Below are positions 15,761 to 24,523 of a DNA stretch of 64,000 nt, one piece after another. The position numbers were made by a program, and so were the translations under genes. The notes beneath the pieces are model-generated. The model ran no database searches. It was not told the DNA's origin and was given only the letters and a program-made list of their open reading frames with translations. How positions within the stretch are numbered: position 1 is the first letter of the stretch; each line of letters opens with the position of its first letter. Source of the DNA: Pelosinus propionicus DSM 13327 (GTDB taxonomy: Bacteria > Bacillota > Negativicutes > DSM-13327); contig NZ_FOTS01000007.1 of the NCBI RefSeq assembly GCF_900114615.1, positions 62,001 to 126,000 of the forward strand. Reading direction: 5' to 3'.

Positions 15761-16681
15761 TTAGAGCCGTTTTTTTGATTCCAGATACAAAACTTTTACA
15801 AATTTCTTAATATTGATATGAGAATTGGAGATGGAAGGTTTCATATTATTTTGTAAGTTGAGCATCATTTTTCGGACTTCAACAAAATCATAGAATTTTG
15901 GTGCATATTCTTCGAACTTTGGATTGGTGTAATCCGTAACACCGATGGAAGATAAATGATGCAGTCCTTGAAAGATTGCACGGCGCACTCGCTGTTCTAA
16001 TGCTTTTGTTTCTCTTTTTATATCATTTGGGTCAGACAAGCCGAGCTTCTTCATTGCTACATTCATAAAGATATCTTTTAAAGAAGGGAATTCCTGTTCT
16101 AGTGGTTGATGATTCTCATAGCTTTTTAAATAGTCTAGTATGCCCAATAAGTCACTGCAGCCATTTTCTCCTATCATTCCCAATTCAGCGAGCAGGTTTT
16201 GCCCCGATGCTACAATAGAATGTTTACTTATTGCAGCAGTTGAAGATGCAGGAGGATTTTTTTCTGTATTGAGCACATTTAGGTTTTTTTCAATATTATG
16301 GATGACATTTTGCATCCTTATATGTTCCATTACATTTTGTATAATACCAATAACCTCTAGGCGGTTAATCGGTTTTGTAATGTAATAATTTACGCCAAGT
16401 AAATAAGAATTTCCTATCATCTCTTTATTATCTACTTGCGAGAGCATGATAATTTTTCCATCGAAGCTAGGTTTTATTGCACGAACCGTTTCAATGCCAT
16501 CTCGCAGGGGCATGAGTAGATCGATTATTAGAATATCAACAGCTTTCATATTTAACAAATGATCGTCAATGGCAGCACCATTTTCCGCTTCTCCTACTAC
16601 GGTGCCCAGATCATAATCTTCAATGATTTCGGACAACATAGAACGGATTGCTTCATCATCATCAACAATAAAAAAACGCAT
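15761..16681 (-). CDS. Response regulator with YcbB-type output domain (GlnL-like)
   Basis: Two-component response regulator of 306 residues. The receiver domain (1-120) has the acidic pocket VDDDE, phospho-acceptor Asp54 in ILIIDLLMP and the conserved Lys in ITKPI. The C-terminal part (about 175-300) resembles the YcbB/GlnL DNA-binding domain, with a conserved helix-rich region ending in LYLESKK. It lies two bases downstream of the sensor kinase gene and divergent from a glutamate symporter gene, the arrangement seen for Bacillus GlnK-GlnL with glutamine use genes. Glutamate or glutamine control of the symporter is inferred. Confidence 0.87.
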   Translation of the reverse strand: MRFFIVDDDEAIRSMLSEIIEDYDLGTVVGEAENGAAIDDHLLNMKAVDILIIDLLMPLRDGIETVRAIKPSFDGKIIMLSQVDNKEMIGNSYLLGVNYYITKPINRLEVIGIIQNVMEHIRMQNVIHNIEKNLNVLNTEKNPPASSTAAISKHSIVASGQNLLAELGMIGENGCSDLLGILDYLKSYENHQPLEQEFPSLKDIFMNVAMKKLGLSDPNDIKRETKALEQRVRRAIFQGLHHLSSIGVTDYTNPKFEEYAPKFYDFVEVRKMMLNLQNNMKPSISNSHINIKKFVKVLYLESKKRL

Positions 16682-16683
16682 GA

Positions 16684-17976
16684 TTATCCTTCCCTTACTA
16701 AATGTTGTGGTGGTAACGTTATGGTGAAAATGGTTTCATTGCCAGGGGAATTTTCTTCGAGGGTAAGACTGCCCTTTAGGCTATTGGCTAAATCTTTACT
16801 GTATGGCAGCCCCATACCTGTAGAAGGATTGCCAGATACATCAAACTTAGTGGTGTAGCCAGGTTTGAAAATCAGAGTTCTTTTTTTGATTGGAATTCCT
16901 GGTCCGTTATCGGCTACCTGGAAGACGATGAATTGCTCTTTGCGATAAAAAAGGATTCTGATGGAGCCAGAAGCTTGAATGGATTCTACAGCATTAGAAG
17001 CGAGGTTATTGACGAGAGATAAAACGGTATACACGTGCAATGGTGGCAGAGTTGTTTCAACCTGCAGGTCAAAGATTATATTCTTGCCCAAAGAGCGAGC
17101 ATATTTTTGATGGGATTGTACGATAATTTCACCTAGCTCCGATGCGGTCATGTAGTCATGCAATTCACCGTCTGAGATTAACTGGGTAAGACTGGCATAG
17201 ATTCTTTGGTTATCTTTTTTTATTTCATGTACTTGTCCGGCTATTTCCAGTATGTTTTGAGCAAGTTCATTTTTAGTAAGCAGAAAATGACCATCATTTA
17301 CATCTTTATATAATTTATAACAGTCTCGCGTGATATTTTCGGCATTTTGCAGAGACTTTGTAAGTTGGATAGCTTCTTCATATAAGCTGGAAATCAATAG
17401 TAATATGTGCTTATTTTGTTCCTTTTGCTGTTCAGCGGCAAATTCCGCGTGACGTAAGTTTGTGATAAAAAAGAAGCTAAGAACAAAAAAGCTGCGTATA
17501 ACGGCAGCGATTAAAAGCTTACTAAGAATTGAAAATGTAAGTATAAAGGCTGCACTAGAATAGGTAAGGGGCAGTAAGAGTTCTATCATACTAGCGGTAA
17601 TTTCTGCTAGTATCGATAACAGTCCAATGCGTAAGGGACTGCTATATAAATCATTGGCTTTTGCCAAATAAAAAATCCCTGCATAAATCACATAATAAAG
17701 AAATGCTGGCATATGAAGCAAAAAACTAGAAGTCCAAGAACTATCGCCAGTGCTCCAATCCAAAAGTAAGCGAAAGACTAAAACGGATAAACCTGCAAGC
17801 AAGCCTGGCAGCATGAATGAGGTGCTGCGCAGCCACAACAGAAAAAATAAAAATGCTGGAGAACCAAAACTAACGCGAAAAGAATGAAATTCTCCTTCAA
17901 AAGGATAAAATTTTAATTCCCCTGCTAAGGGAACAATGACCATCATAAGTAAAATAGCAATGTAGTGTTTCTTCAT
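16684..17976 (-). CDS. Sensor histidine kinase (GlnK-like)
   Basis: Membrane sensor kinase of 430 residues. Five to six hydrophobic segments fill residues 1-165, then a helical dimer region carries the likely phospho-His in VHEIKKDNQ, and a GHKL ATPase domain has NNLASNAVES (N box), VADNGPGIP (G1) and STGMGLPYS (G2). The layout matches kinases of the citrate/GlnK class without an extracellular PAS domain. Start is ATG 17976; GTG 17988 is too close to the AAGGA site. It is the first gene of the kinase-regulator operon and faces the symporter promoter. Confidence 0.87.
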   Translation of the reverse strand: MKKHYIAILLMMVIVPLAGELKFYPFEGEFHSFRVSFGSPAFLFFLLWLRSTSFMLPGLLAGLSVLVFRLLLDWSTGDSSWTSSFLLHMPAFLYYVIYAGIFYLAKANDLYSSPLRIGLLSILAEITASMIELLLPLTYSSAAFILTFSILSKLLIAAVIRSFFVLSFFFITNLRHAEFAAEQQKEQNKHILLLISSLYEEAIQLTKSLQNAENITRDCYKLYKDVNDGHFLLTKNELAQNILEIAGQVHEIKKDNQRIYASLTQLISDGELHDYMTASELGEIIVQSHQKYARSLGKNIIFDLQVETTLPPLHVYTVLSLVNNLASNAVESIQASGSIRILFYRKEQFIVFQVADNGPGIPIKKRTLIFKPGYTTKFDVSGNPSTGMGLPYSKDLANSLKGSLTLEENSPGNETIFTITLPPQHLVREG

Positions 17977-18195
17977 TAGACGGTACACTTCCTTGAAAAG
18001 AATCTTGGTAGTGCTGTTGGTACTCTCTACAGGATAACAGAAAATATAACCGTCTTCCAGGCATTCTTTTTAAAGTTTTCAGTAGCTTTCTAGTATTATG
18101 TTGGATTTTATAGGTTGCGTGATACATTAAAATCAGAAAATTGTATTACGTTAGACTTTTCCATCATATTAGAATAATTGAAAGGGCGATGAAAA

Positions 18196-19461
18196 ATGAA
18201 GAGAATAAAATTGGGATTAGGCATGCAAATTCTGATTGGTCTTGTACTAGGGGTAGCAGTGGGAGCTGCTTACTATGGTGATCCAACGATTGAAGGGTAT
18301 CTCAAACCTTTAGGGGATATGTTTATTAGGCTGATTAAAATGATTGTAGTACCTATTGTGGTGTCCTCCCTGATTGTTGGGATTGCAGGTGTTGGTGATG
18401 CTAAGAAGCTTGGGAAAATAGGCGGTAAAACCATTCTTTTTTTCGAAATTGTTACAACGATAGCCATTGTTATGGGACTAATCATTGCGAATGTGGTAAA
18501 ACCGGGAATTGGTATTGAAAATAGTGGCACTCTTGCTAAAACGAATATTGCCAATTATGTGAATACTGCTGAAAATATGAGCCATCATAGTTTTGCCGAT
18601 ACCTTTGTTAACATTGTTCCTACGAATGTGTTTGATGTATTGGCCAAGGGTGATTTACTTGCTATCATCTTTTTCTCCGTTATGTTTGGTCTAGGGGTAG
18701 CAGCAATTGGAGAAAAGGGAAAACCTGTTCTCAAACTTTGTGAAGGAATTGCAGAAACGATGTTTTGGGTAACGAACCAAGTTATGAAATTTGCGCCTTT
18801 TGGTGTATTTGCATTAATTGGCTCAACCGTTGCCAAATTTGGTCTTCAATCTTTGATTCCTCTGGGGAAGCTAGTGATTACAGTTTACGGAGCGATGTTT
18901 GTATTTGTCTTCGTCGTACTGGGCGCAATTGCCAAGCTTTACAGTCTAAGTATTATGAATTTTATTAGGGTACTGAAAGATGAATTGATTCTTGCCTACA
19001 CAACAGCAAGCTCGGAGGCTGTTCTGCCTAATATTATGCTGAAAATGGAGAAGATGGGCTGTCCTAAGTCGATTACAACTTTTGTAATTCCAACAGGATA
19101 CTCATTTAATCTGACTGGTTCAACCCTTTACCAGGCAGTTGCTGCTATTTTCTTAGCTCAATTATATGGTATTGATTTGTCCATTCGCAGTCAGATTGAC
19201 TTAATGCTGGTACTTATGCTTACTTCTAAAGGAATAGCAGGTGTGCCAGGCGCATCCTTTGTTGTATTATTAGCAACCCTTGGCACCGTAGGAATTCCGG
19301 CAGAAGGATTGGCTTTTATTGCAGGGGTTGACCGCTTTATGGACATGGCAAGAACAGTGGTCAATGTTATTGGGAATGCGTTAGCTGCTGTAGTAATTTC
19401 CAAATTAGAACATCAGTACGATACGAAAAAAGAAGAAGAAATACTTCGTAAAATTGCATAG
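18196..19461 (+). CDS. gltP: Proton/sodium-glutamate symporter (GltP-like)
   Basis: Dicarboxylate/amino acid:cation symporter of 421 residues. The hairpin motif SSEAVLPN, the GYSFNLTGSTLYQAVAAIF segment and the TSKGIAGVPGASFVVL loop match E. coli GltP more closely than DctA, where a different residue set follows the NL-G motif. It imports glutamate or aspartate with cations. Divergent from the GlnK/GlnL-like two-component pair, its probable regulator. Followed by a strong terminator. Confidence 0.88.
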   Translation: MKRIKLGLGMQILIGLVLGVAVGAAYYGDPTIEGYLKPLGDMFIRLIKMIVVPIVVSSLIVGIAGVGDAKKLGKIGGKTILFFEIVTTIAIVMGLIIANVVKPGIGIENSGTLAKTNIANYVNTAENMSHHSFADTFVNIVPTNVFDVLAKGDLLAIIFFSVMFGLGVAAIGEKGKPVLKLCEGIAETMFWVTNQVMKFAPFGVFALIGSTVAKFGLQSLIPLGKLVITVYGAMFVFVFVVLGAIAKLYSLSIMNFIRVLKDELILAYTTASSEAVLPNIMLKMEKMGCPKSITTFVIPTGYSFNLTGSTLYQAVAAIFLAQLYGIDLSIRSQIDLMLVLMLTSKGIAGVPGASFVVLLATLGTVGIPAEGLAFIAGVDRFMDMARTVVNVIGNALAAVVISKLEHQYDTKKEEEILRKIA

Positions 19462-19480
19462 AATTGCTGCTCGACTTTAT

Positions 19481-19526
19481 AAAATAGTTTGAAGCTTTGC
19501 AAAAAGCATCAAACTATTTTATTTTT
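19481..19526 (+). terminator. Terminator of the glutamate symporter gene
   Basis: AAAATAGTTTGA (19481-19492) pairs perfectly with TCAAACTATTTT (19509-19520), then ATTTTTT. Confidence 0.85.
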
Positions 19527-19628
19527 TACCACTTAGTAGTCATACAACTACAATTTAAAAGGAATTTACAAAGTTTATCACTTATAATTGACTCAATAAT
19601 TATAAGTGTGAGGAGAAGTGATATTCGC

Positions 19629-20186
19629 ATGGTTAAGATAAACTGCCTATGGATATCTCAAAAAAAGAAATGGCTGCATCATAGTATATCAATATTGCTA
19701 ATTACAGTGTTTTTTCTGACGGGCATAATGGCTCCTGCTTATGGTCAAAGCAGTTTCCTATCAATTGCTACAAGGGAACCTGGAACCGTTTATTTGGATA
19801 ACACAAGAATCACCAAATATGTTACTAGTGGAATTTTGGATGGCTGGGTGAAAAAGGTTGTTACTGATAAAGAAAGAAAATCTAAGTTGGAGAGTATCAA
19901 AAAAGCTAAGAAAAAGGCATCGAAAAAAGAAAAAGCAAAAATCAAGGAAGTAAAAGAACTTTATCAAAAGATGTCTTATCAATACATACATATTCAATTT
20001 GATTCTAAAAATGTTAGATACAAAATTTTAGAATCCTATTATTATGACAAAGACTCCCAGCTGATTTCTCGAGAAGTAAGCGCCTCTGATTGGGTTACAG
20101 TTCCCGTTGATTCAACAGAGGAAAAGATTATGAGAAACATGGCAGACTATATTCAAAACAATATTGAATATGTAACAATGAAATAG
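19629..20186 (+). CDS. Secreted hypothetical protein with Lys-rich coiled coil
   Basis: Not recognised. The 185-residue product has a basic N-terminus (QKKKWLHH), a hydrophobic stretch and a probable signal-peptidase site near APAYGQ, so it is exported. The mature part starts with a beta-rich segment, has a very Lys/Glu-rich helix at about 78-110 (KAKKKASKKEKAK), and ends with a region of mixed charge. Start ATG 19629 follows GAGGAG by 13 bases; an earlier ATG at 19497 lies inside the preceding terminator. It precedes the barrel protein by 45 bases and may share its transcript. Confidence 0.65.
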   Translation: MVKINCLWISQKKKWLHHSISILLITVFFLTGIMAPAYGQSSFLSIATREPGTVYLDNTRITKYVTSGILDGWVKKVVTDKERKSKLESIKKAKKKASKKEKAKIKEVKELYQKMSYQYIHIQFDSKNVRYKILESYYYDKDSQLISREVSASDWVTVPVDSTEEKIMRNMADYIQNNIEYVTMK

Positions 20187-20231
20187 TCAAAGTGCCGTGA
20201 GATAAAGGTAGTAGAATGGGGAGGGATTTAG

Positions 20232-20726
20232 TTGAAAAAGGTAATCATGACTCTTATATCTTTCCTTTTGTTCAATATGAATAATGTATTTGCAACGCCG
20301 ATCAATGATCTGGAAAGAGATGATACAGCTGTTGGTGTTATAAGCGGCAGCAAGAATAGCATGTACTATTTGGAAACGCAAACTACGGATAATTTAATCC
20401 TTGGTATTTCATACCGCGACTTAAGAAATGATAAAAGTGCAACGGATTATTATGCCCAGATCAGAACGGATAATGATACATTGAGAGTGATCGTTGGAAA
20501 TCGAATCTCTGATTCTCACTCAATAGGGTATTTAGGGGGAGCTGTGCAGAGTGAACTAGCTGATGATTTAGAGGGCTACGCTTCTTTAATTGCTGGGAAC
20601 GGATTACAAGAGCTGCAGCTGGGGGCTAATTATCGCCTGACGGATACTAGTGATCTAAACATCAATTTGTCGACTCTTTCTGGAAATAAATCTAGTATTG
20701 GAATAGGTGTTAGTTGTAAATTTTAG
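20232..20726 (+). CDS. Small outer-membrane beta-barrel-like protein
   Basis: Exported protein of 164 residues. A signal peptide (MKKVIMTLISFLLFNMNNVFA) is followed by alternating polar/hydrophobic strands of 8-12 residues and a terminal Phe (GVSCKF), the pattern of outer-membrane barrels recognised by BamA. It is too short for a general porin; an eight-strand barrel is plausible. Start is TTG with GGGGAGG upstream. No known family was recognised. It supports a diderm host. Confidence 0.7.
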   Translation: MKKVIMTLISFLLFNMNNVFATPINDLERDDTAVGVISGSKNSMYYLETQTTDNLILGISYRDLRNDKSATDYYAQIRTDNDTLRVIVGNRISDSHSIGYLGGAVQSELADDLEGYASLIAGNGLQELQLGANYRLTDTSDLNINLSTLSGNKSSIGIGVSCKF

Positions 20727-20739
20727 AAATCCAGAACTT

Positions 20740-20903
20740 CTAGTACCTTATCTGCATTAAAAACTCTGCCACTTTAGCAGTCTGTTCCCGTCCAGCTTCG
20801 TTGTCGTTGCCTTACCGATTCCCAATTTGTGTGGCCCTCCGTCTTGCAGGTCGAAAAAATCCTCACTAAATTATCTATCGTTTTAACGCAGATGAGGTAC
20901 TAG
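20740..20903. repeat. 164-bp dispersed repeat with 23-bp terminal inverted repeats (copy 1)
   Basis: The ends 20740-20762 and 20881-20903 are inverted copies matching at 21 of 23 positions, beginning CTAGTACC. The reverse complement aligns along its whole length with 47905-48067. No reading frame is apparent. TA at both borders would fit a TA target duplication. Function unknown: a MITE-like element or a structured RNA. Confidence 0.8.
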
Positions 20904-20913
20904 CGATTCTTAA

Positions 20914-20942
20914 CTCCCACTTACAGTAAGCGGGGGTTTTTT
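20914..20942 (+). terminator. Terminator after the repeat element
   Basis: CCC-A-CTTA pairs with TAAG-C-GGG around 20916-20934, followed by six T residues. It probably ends transcripts from the barrel-protein gene. Confidence 0.65.
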
Positions 20943-21071
20943 GCTATATCAGTATATAGAGAGTAACTATGGTACTAATAAGTTTGTACTTGTCAAAGAG
21001 TATCCTATTATTTACTATTATAGTAGAAATACTGAAACTGGATGACCATATTACACAAGGAGGATTTATCG

Positions 21072-22067
21072 ATGTCACATTTACTTAAACCTTTAGAGGC
21101 AGGATCGCTAACATTGGCGAACCGCTTAGTAATGCCTCCTATGGCTACGGCAAAAGCTGGAGCTGATGGGAGTGTAAGTCAGGATGTATTAGACTATTAT
21201 GCAGAAAAAACAGAGGGCGGTTATTTACCCTTAGTTATAATTGAACATAGTTTTATACAGTTAGCAGGAAAGGCTAGTGAACGTCAGCTGTCCATTGCTG
21301 GAGACAGTGCCATTCCAGGATATAAGAAATTAGCAGATGTCATTCATCGCAACGGTTCTAAAGCAATCGTACAAATGAATCATGCTGGCAGTGCTGCAGA
21401 TCAGAGAGTAACAGGAATCATTCCAGTAGGACCGTCCGCAATTGCCAATCCTCGTAAAGGAACGGTGCCTCATGAGCTGACAATACAAGAGATTAGCGAG
21501 ATTATAACTGAATTTCAAAAGGCTGCCCAGCGAGCTAAAGAAGCTGGATTTGATGGTGTAGAAATTCACTCAGCTCACGGATATCTTCTGAACCAATTTT
21601 TTTCTCCTTTGACGAATCAGCGTAAAGACGAGTATGGTGGAACGGTGCTAAAGCGCATTCGCATTCATCTTGAGGTAATTGCTGCAGTTCGGAAAGTGGT
21701 GGGAAAGGATTTTCCAGTTTTGCTGCGCTTAGGAGCATCCGACTTTACTGAAGGAGGAAGCACCATTGAAGACAGTATTGTTGCAGCGCAGGAATTTGAA
21801 AAGGCTGGTGTAGATATCCTTGATATTTCTGGCGGATTTTGCGGTTACATGATGCCAGGTGGCAGCAGCGAACAGGGCTATTTTTCTCCATTAACAGCCG
21901 CAATCAAAAAAGTTGTGTCTATACCAGTTATCCTTACCGGGGGGATTACTCAGGCGCAATCTGCAGAGGGGCTATTAGCTGAAGGAAAAGCAGATTTAAT
22001 TGGTGTGGGCAGGGTCGTACTGAAAGATTCCAATTGGGCGCAGCAGGCTGTAAACAGTCTTTTGTAA
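21072..22067 (+). CDS. NADH:flavin oxidoreductase, old yellow enzyme family
   Basis: FMN-dependent TIM-barrel reductase of 331 residues. Motifs: PLEAGSLTLANRLVMPPMAT at the N-terminus, the active-site-like HSAHGYLLNQFFSP segment near 165-180, and LTGGI with GVGRVVLKD near the C-terminus for FMN phosphate binding. There is no C-terminal Fe-S/FAD extension, so it belongs to the short YqjM-like group that reduces activated alkenes. ATG 21072 follows AGGAGG by eight bases. It stands alone between two terminators. Confidence 0.92.
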   Translation: MSHLLKPLEAGSLTLANRLVMPPMATAKAGADGSVSQDVLDYYAEKTEGGYLPLVIIEHSFIQLAGKASERQLSIAGDSAIPGYKKLADVIHRNGSKAIVQMNHAGSAADQRVTGIIPVGPSAIANPRKGTVPHELTIQEISEIITEFQKAAQRAKEAGFDGVEIHSAHGYLLNQFFSPLTNQRKDEYGGTVLKRIRIHLEVIAAVRKVVGKDFPVLLRLGASDFTEGGSTIEDSIVAAQEFEKAGVDILDISGGFCGYMMPGGSSEQGYFSPLTAAIKKVVSIPVILTGGITQAQSAEGLLAEGKADLIGVGRVVLKDSNWAQQAVNSLL

Positions 22068-22090
22068 AATACATCGAAGATCAGAAAAGA

Positions 22091-22121
22091 AGATCCTGCA
22101 ACCTTGCAGGGTCTCTTTTTT
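22091..22121 (+). terminator. Terminator of the old yellow enzyme gene
   Basis: AGATCCTGCAA pairs with TTGCAGGGTCT (one G-U), then a run of six T residues. Confidence 0.8.
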
Positions 22122-22243
22122 AATGTAGCTCACTCGAGGTGCTTTCTAATTATAAAGTCACATTTACCATTCATATTTTCTTAAGAGTGGTAGTACTATT
22201 AATAAGTGACTGTCATAAGAACAATGGAAAGGAGTGAGGACAA

Positions 22244-22405
22244 ATGACAGTACCCGATACAATGGAGGGGGCCTATATCTTAAGTGTGATTGATTTTTTC
22301 TTAAGTTTTGTAATTATCTGGGGTATAAGTCTAGTATTATATATTTTCCCGTATCTCAATAAACTGGGGTACCTGGATGATAGTAAATTAAGAGGCGGGC
22401 ATTAG
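22244..22405 (+). CDS. Small membrane protein (53 aa) heading the Na+-decarboxylase cluster
   Basis: Not recognised. A 53-residue frame with a single strong membrane helix at about 11-36 and a polar, charged C-terminus (LGYLDDSKLRGGH). GGAGTGAGGA precedes the ATG. It ends 37 bases before the beta-subunit gene, so it is likely co-transcribed with the decarboxylase genes. It might be an assembly or anchor subunit. Confidence 0.6.
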   Translation: MTVPDTMEGAYILSVIDFFLSFVIIWGISLVLYIFPYLNKLGYLDDSKLRGGH

Positions 22406-22442
22406 AACGGATTTGGTGGACGATATATTAGGAGGAACTTAC

Positions 22443-23573
22443 ATGTTTCAGCAAATTATATCTCTCATGGTAAATCTTGCAGAACAGACTGGACTTGCTC
22501 AAATTTGGTGGGGAAATATTTTCATGATCGTAGTAGGGGCAATACTCGTCTACTTAGCGCTTTATCGAAAATATGAGCCATTTTTGTTACTGGGAATAGG
22601 ATTTTCGTGTATTGTTGCAAATGTACCTGGATCGGACTTAACCCAGCCTGGAGGATTGTTTTATTATGCATATCGAGGAGTAGAGCTGGTCATTATACCT
22701 CCTTTAATTTTTTTAGGGGTAGGTGCGATGACTGATTTTGGCCCCATGATTGCAAATCCAAGTTTGATGATTCTTGGTGCAGCTGCTCATTTAGGAATTT
22801 TTATTGCTCTGATTGGCGCCAAAGCGCTTGGGTTTACATTAGCTGAAGCTGGTGCAATCGGTATAATTGGTGGTGCTGACGGCCCTATGGCAATCTTTGT
22901 TACGATGAAACTTGCGCCCCATTTGCTGCCGCAAATTGCTGTCGCGGCCTATTCCTATATGGCATTGATGCCTCTTATTCAACCGCCTATTATGAAGTTG
23001 TTGACTTCGCCAGCAGAGCGGCAGATTGTTATGGTGCAAAGTCGCAAGGTAAGTCGCCTGGAGAAAATCTGCTTTCCTTTCGTTATGGCAATTATCGTGA
23101 ATCTTCTCCTGCCGCCAGTTGCTCCATTGATCACGATGCTCATGCTAGGCAATATGCTGCGAGAAGTGCTATTGGTTGACCGTTTGGCAAGTACGGCAGC
23201 TAATGATTTAATGAATGTCATTACTATTACTTTAACAGTAGCTGTTGGGTCAACGATGGAGGCAGATAAGTTTTTAAATATAAAAACTCTGCAAATTATT
23301 GTTCTTGGATTAATTGCCTTTATTGGAGGGACTGCTTCAGGGGTAATTGGTGCTAAAATTATGAATTGGTTCAGCGGTGGAAAGATTAATCCGCTGATCG
23401 GTTCGGCGGGCATTGCTTCTGTACCCATTGCAGCACGGGTGTCGCACGTAGTAGGGTTACAAGAAAACCCTTACAATTTTTTAATCATGCATGCAATGGG
23501 GCCTAATCTTGCAGGTGTTTTTGGTACGGCGATATCCGGCGGCATCATGTTGGCGCTTATTGGAGTTAAATAA
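22443..23573 (+). CDS. oadB: Sodium ion-translocating decarboxylase, beta subunit (OadB/MmdB/GcdB)
   Basis: Integral membrane subunit of 376 residues that couples decarboxylation of a biotin-bound carboxyl group to Na+ export. Family hallmarks: GVGAMTDFGPMIANP, the conserved GAIGIIGGADGP re-entrant region and NPLIGSAGIAS(V)PIAARV. ATG 22443 has AGGAGG upstream. The family serves oxaloacetate, methylmalonyl-CoA, glutaconyl-CoA and malonate decarboxylases, so the symbol marks the family and not a proven substrate. The alpha carboxyltransferase is not found in the neighbourhood. Confidence 0.93.
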   Translation: MFQQIISLMVNLAEQTGLAQIWWGNIFMIVVGAILVYLALYRKYEPFLLLGIGFSCIVANVPGSDLTQPGGLFYYAYRGVELVIIPPLIFLGVGAMTDFGPMIANPSLMILGAAAHLGIFIALIGAKALGFTLAEAGAIGIIGGADGPMAIFVTMKLAPHLLPQIAVAAYSYMALMPLIQPPIMKLLTSPAERQIVMVQSRKVSRLEKICFPFVMAIIVNLLLPPVAPLITMLMLGNMLREVLLVDRLASTAANDLMNVITITLTVAVGSTMEADKFLNIKTLQIIVLGLIAFIGGTASGVIGAKIMNWFSGGKINPLIGSAGIASVPIAARVSHVVGLQENPYNFLIMHAMGPNLAGVFGTAISGGIMLALIGVK

Positions 23574-23599
23574 GGGAAGGTTTCTTAAATAAAAGGCGG

Positions 23600-23689
23600 G
23601 TGAAAAGCATAAATACAACAGCATTTGTTTTGGCATTGGTGGTAACGTTAGGCTACTATTTCTTTTCTGCATATCGAGAAAAAAGATAA
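23600..23689 (+). CDS. 29-residue single-helix membrane peptide in the decarboxylase cluster
   Basis: A GTG-initiated frame between the beta and delta subunit genes. It encodes a short basic start, a hydrophobic helix of about 18 residues (AFVLALVVTLGYYFF) and a charged end (YREKR). GGCGG overlaps the start region and the ribosome site is weak. The size and place are like accessory micro-proteins of transporters, but no homologue was recognised. Confidence 0.45.
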   Translation: MKSINTTAFVLALVVTLGYYFFSAYREKR

Positions 23690-23703
23690 AGGGAGTGGTA
23701 TAG

Positions 23704-23988
23704 ATGATGTGGCTGGTTTTTGCTATTTTTATAATCTGTGTGATTGCAGTATTGCGGAAAAATAGGTCACAACAAGAAGTTGCCATGCAGGTGGATCATA
23801 AGCAGTATGGAAAAGTAGCAGCATCTGCTAGCACTGATGCAGATGTTGAAGATGAATATATCATTGCCGCTATTACAGCAGCCATTCATGAATTTACTGA
23901 ATCAGAAGAATTTGAGGTGGTGAGGATTCGGTTGACTGCGCAAAATTGGATACTAACAGGTCGGCAAAATTTACTTATAAATCGTTAG
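23704..23988 (+). CDS. OadG/MmdD-like small membrane subunit of Na+-decarboxylase
   Basis: Protein of 94 residues with an N-terminal membrane helix, a variable linker, the sequence IIAAITAAIHEF and the C-terminal NWILTGRQN, all features of the gamma/delta anchor subunits of Na+-pumping decarboxylases (delta in methylmalonyl-CoA and glutaconyl-CoA enzymes). It anchors the soluble carboxyltransferase to the beta subunit. Two ATG codons overlap the start; the first (23704) has GGGAG 7 bases upstream. Confidence 0.78.
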   Translation: MMWLVFAIFIICVIAVLRKNRSQQEVAMQVDHKQYGKVAASASTDADVEDEYIIAAITAAIHEFTESEEFEVVRIRLTAQNWILTGRQNLLINR

Positions 23989-24024
23989 AAAGGAATAGAA
24001 CCTATAAGTATTGGAGGAAAATCC

Positions 24025-24387
24025 ATGACAAACTATACGATATTGGTGAATGGCAGATCCTATGATGTTACTGTACAGAAAAAGAAGACGCTTGCTGACA
24101 CGCCCATAAGCACTGGTAAAACCGTGACTCCTATGGCTGCAGTCCAGCCAAGTTTGTCAGCTGGTGGTGATGGCGAAAAAGTCACAGCGCCAATGCCAGG
24201 TAAGATTATTGAAATACATGTACATGAGGGTGAGCGTGTTAAAAAAGGGCAAGCTTTATTGATTATGGAAGCAATGAAAATGCATAATCCGATTCTTGCA
24301 GCGAATGATGGTACCATTAGTAAGTTATTTGTCAAAGTGAATGAATCAGTGCAGAGCGGCCAACCCTTATTATCCATAGGAACGTAA
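24025..24387 (+). CDS. Biotin carboxyl carrier protein of Na+-decarboxylase
   Basis: Protein of 120 residues. A short N-terminal segment and Pro/Ala-poor linker (1-50) lead to a biotinyl domain (51-120) with the biotinylation motif EAMKM (Lys85). It shuttles the carboxyl group from the alpha subunit to the membrane beta subunit. TTGGAGG lies upstream. It is the last gene of the cluster; no transcarboxylase follows. Confidence 0.9.
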   Translation: MTNYTILVNGRSYDVTVQKKKTLADTPISTGKTVTPMAAVQPSLSAGGDGEKVTAPMPGKIIEIHVHEGERVKKGQALLIMEAMKMHNPILAANDGTISKLFVKVNESVQSGQPLLSIGT

Positions 24388-24444
24388 TAGTCAGATTACT
24401 CGGAGATATTGGGGCAGGGGCGACTTTGTAAAGCACAAAGATGT

Positions 24445-24491
24445 ACAGAGAACACAAAGATGGGTTTATTTCACCCCTTTGTGTTCTCTGT
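24445..24491. terminator. Bidirectional terminator between biotin carrier and thioesterase genes
   Basis: ACAGAGAACACAAAG (24445-24459) pairs perfectly with CTTTGTGTTCTCTGT (24477-24491), with an inner GGG/CCC. The genes on either side converge on it. Confidence 0.7.
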
Positions 24492-24523
24492 GTTTGTCTC
24501 ATCCTTTAGACCAGTTGATGGTG

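Noticed and set aside
20740-20903. Insertion sequence at the inverted-repeat element
   Set aside because: No transposase frame; the unit is only 164 bp. Called a repeat instead.
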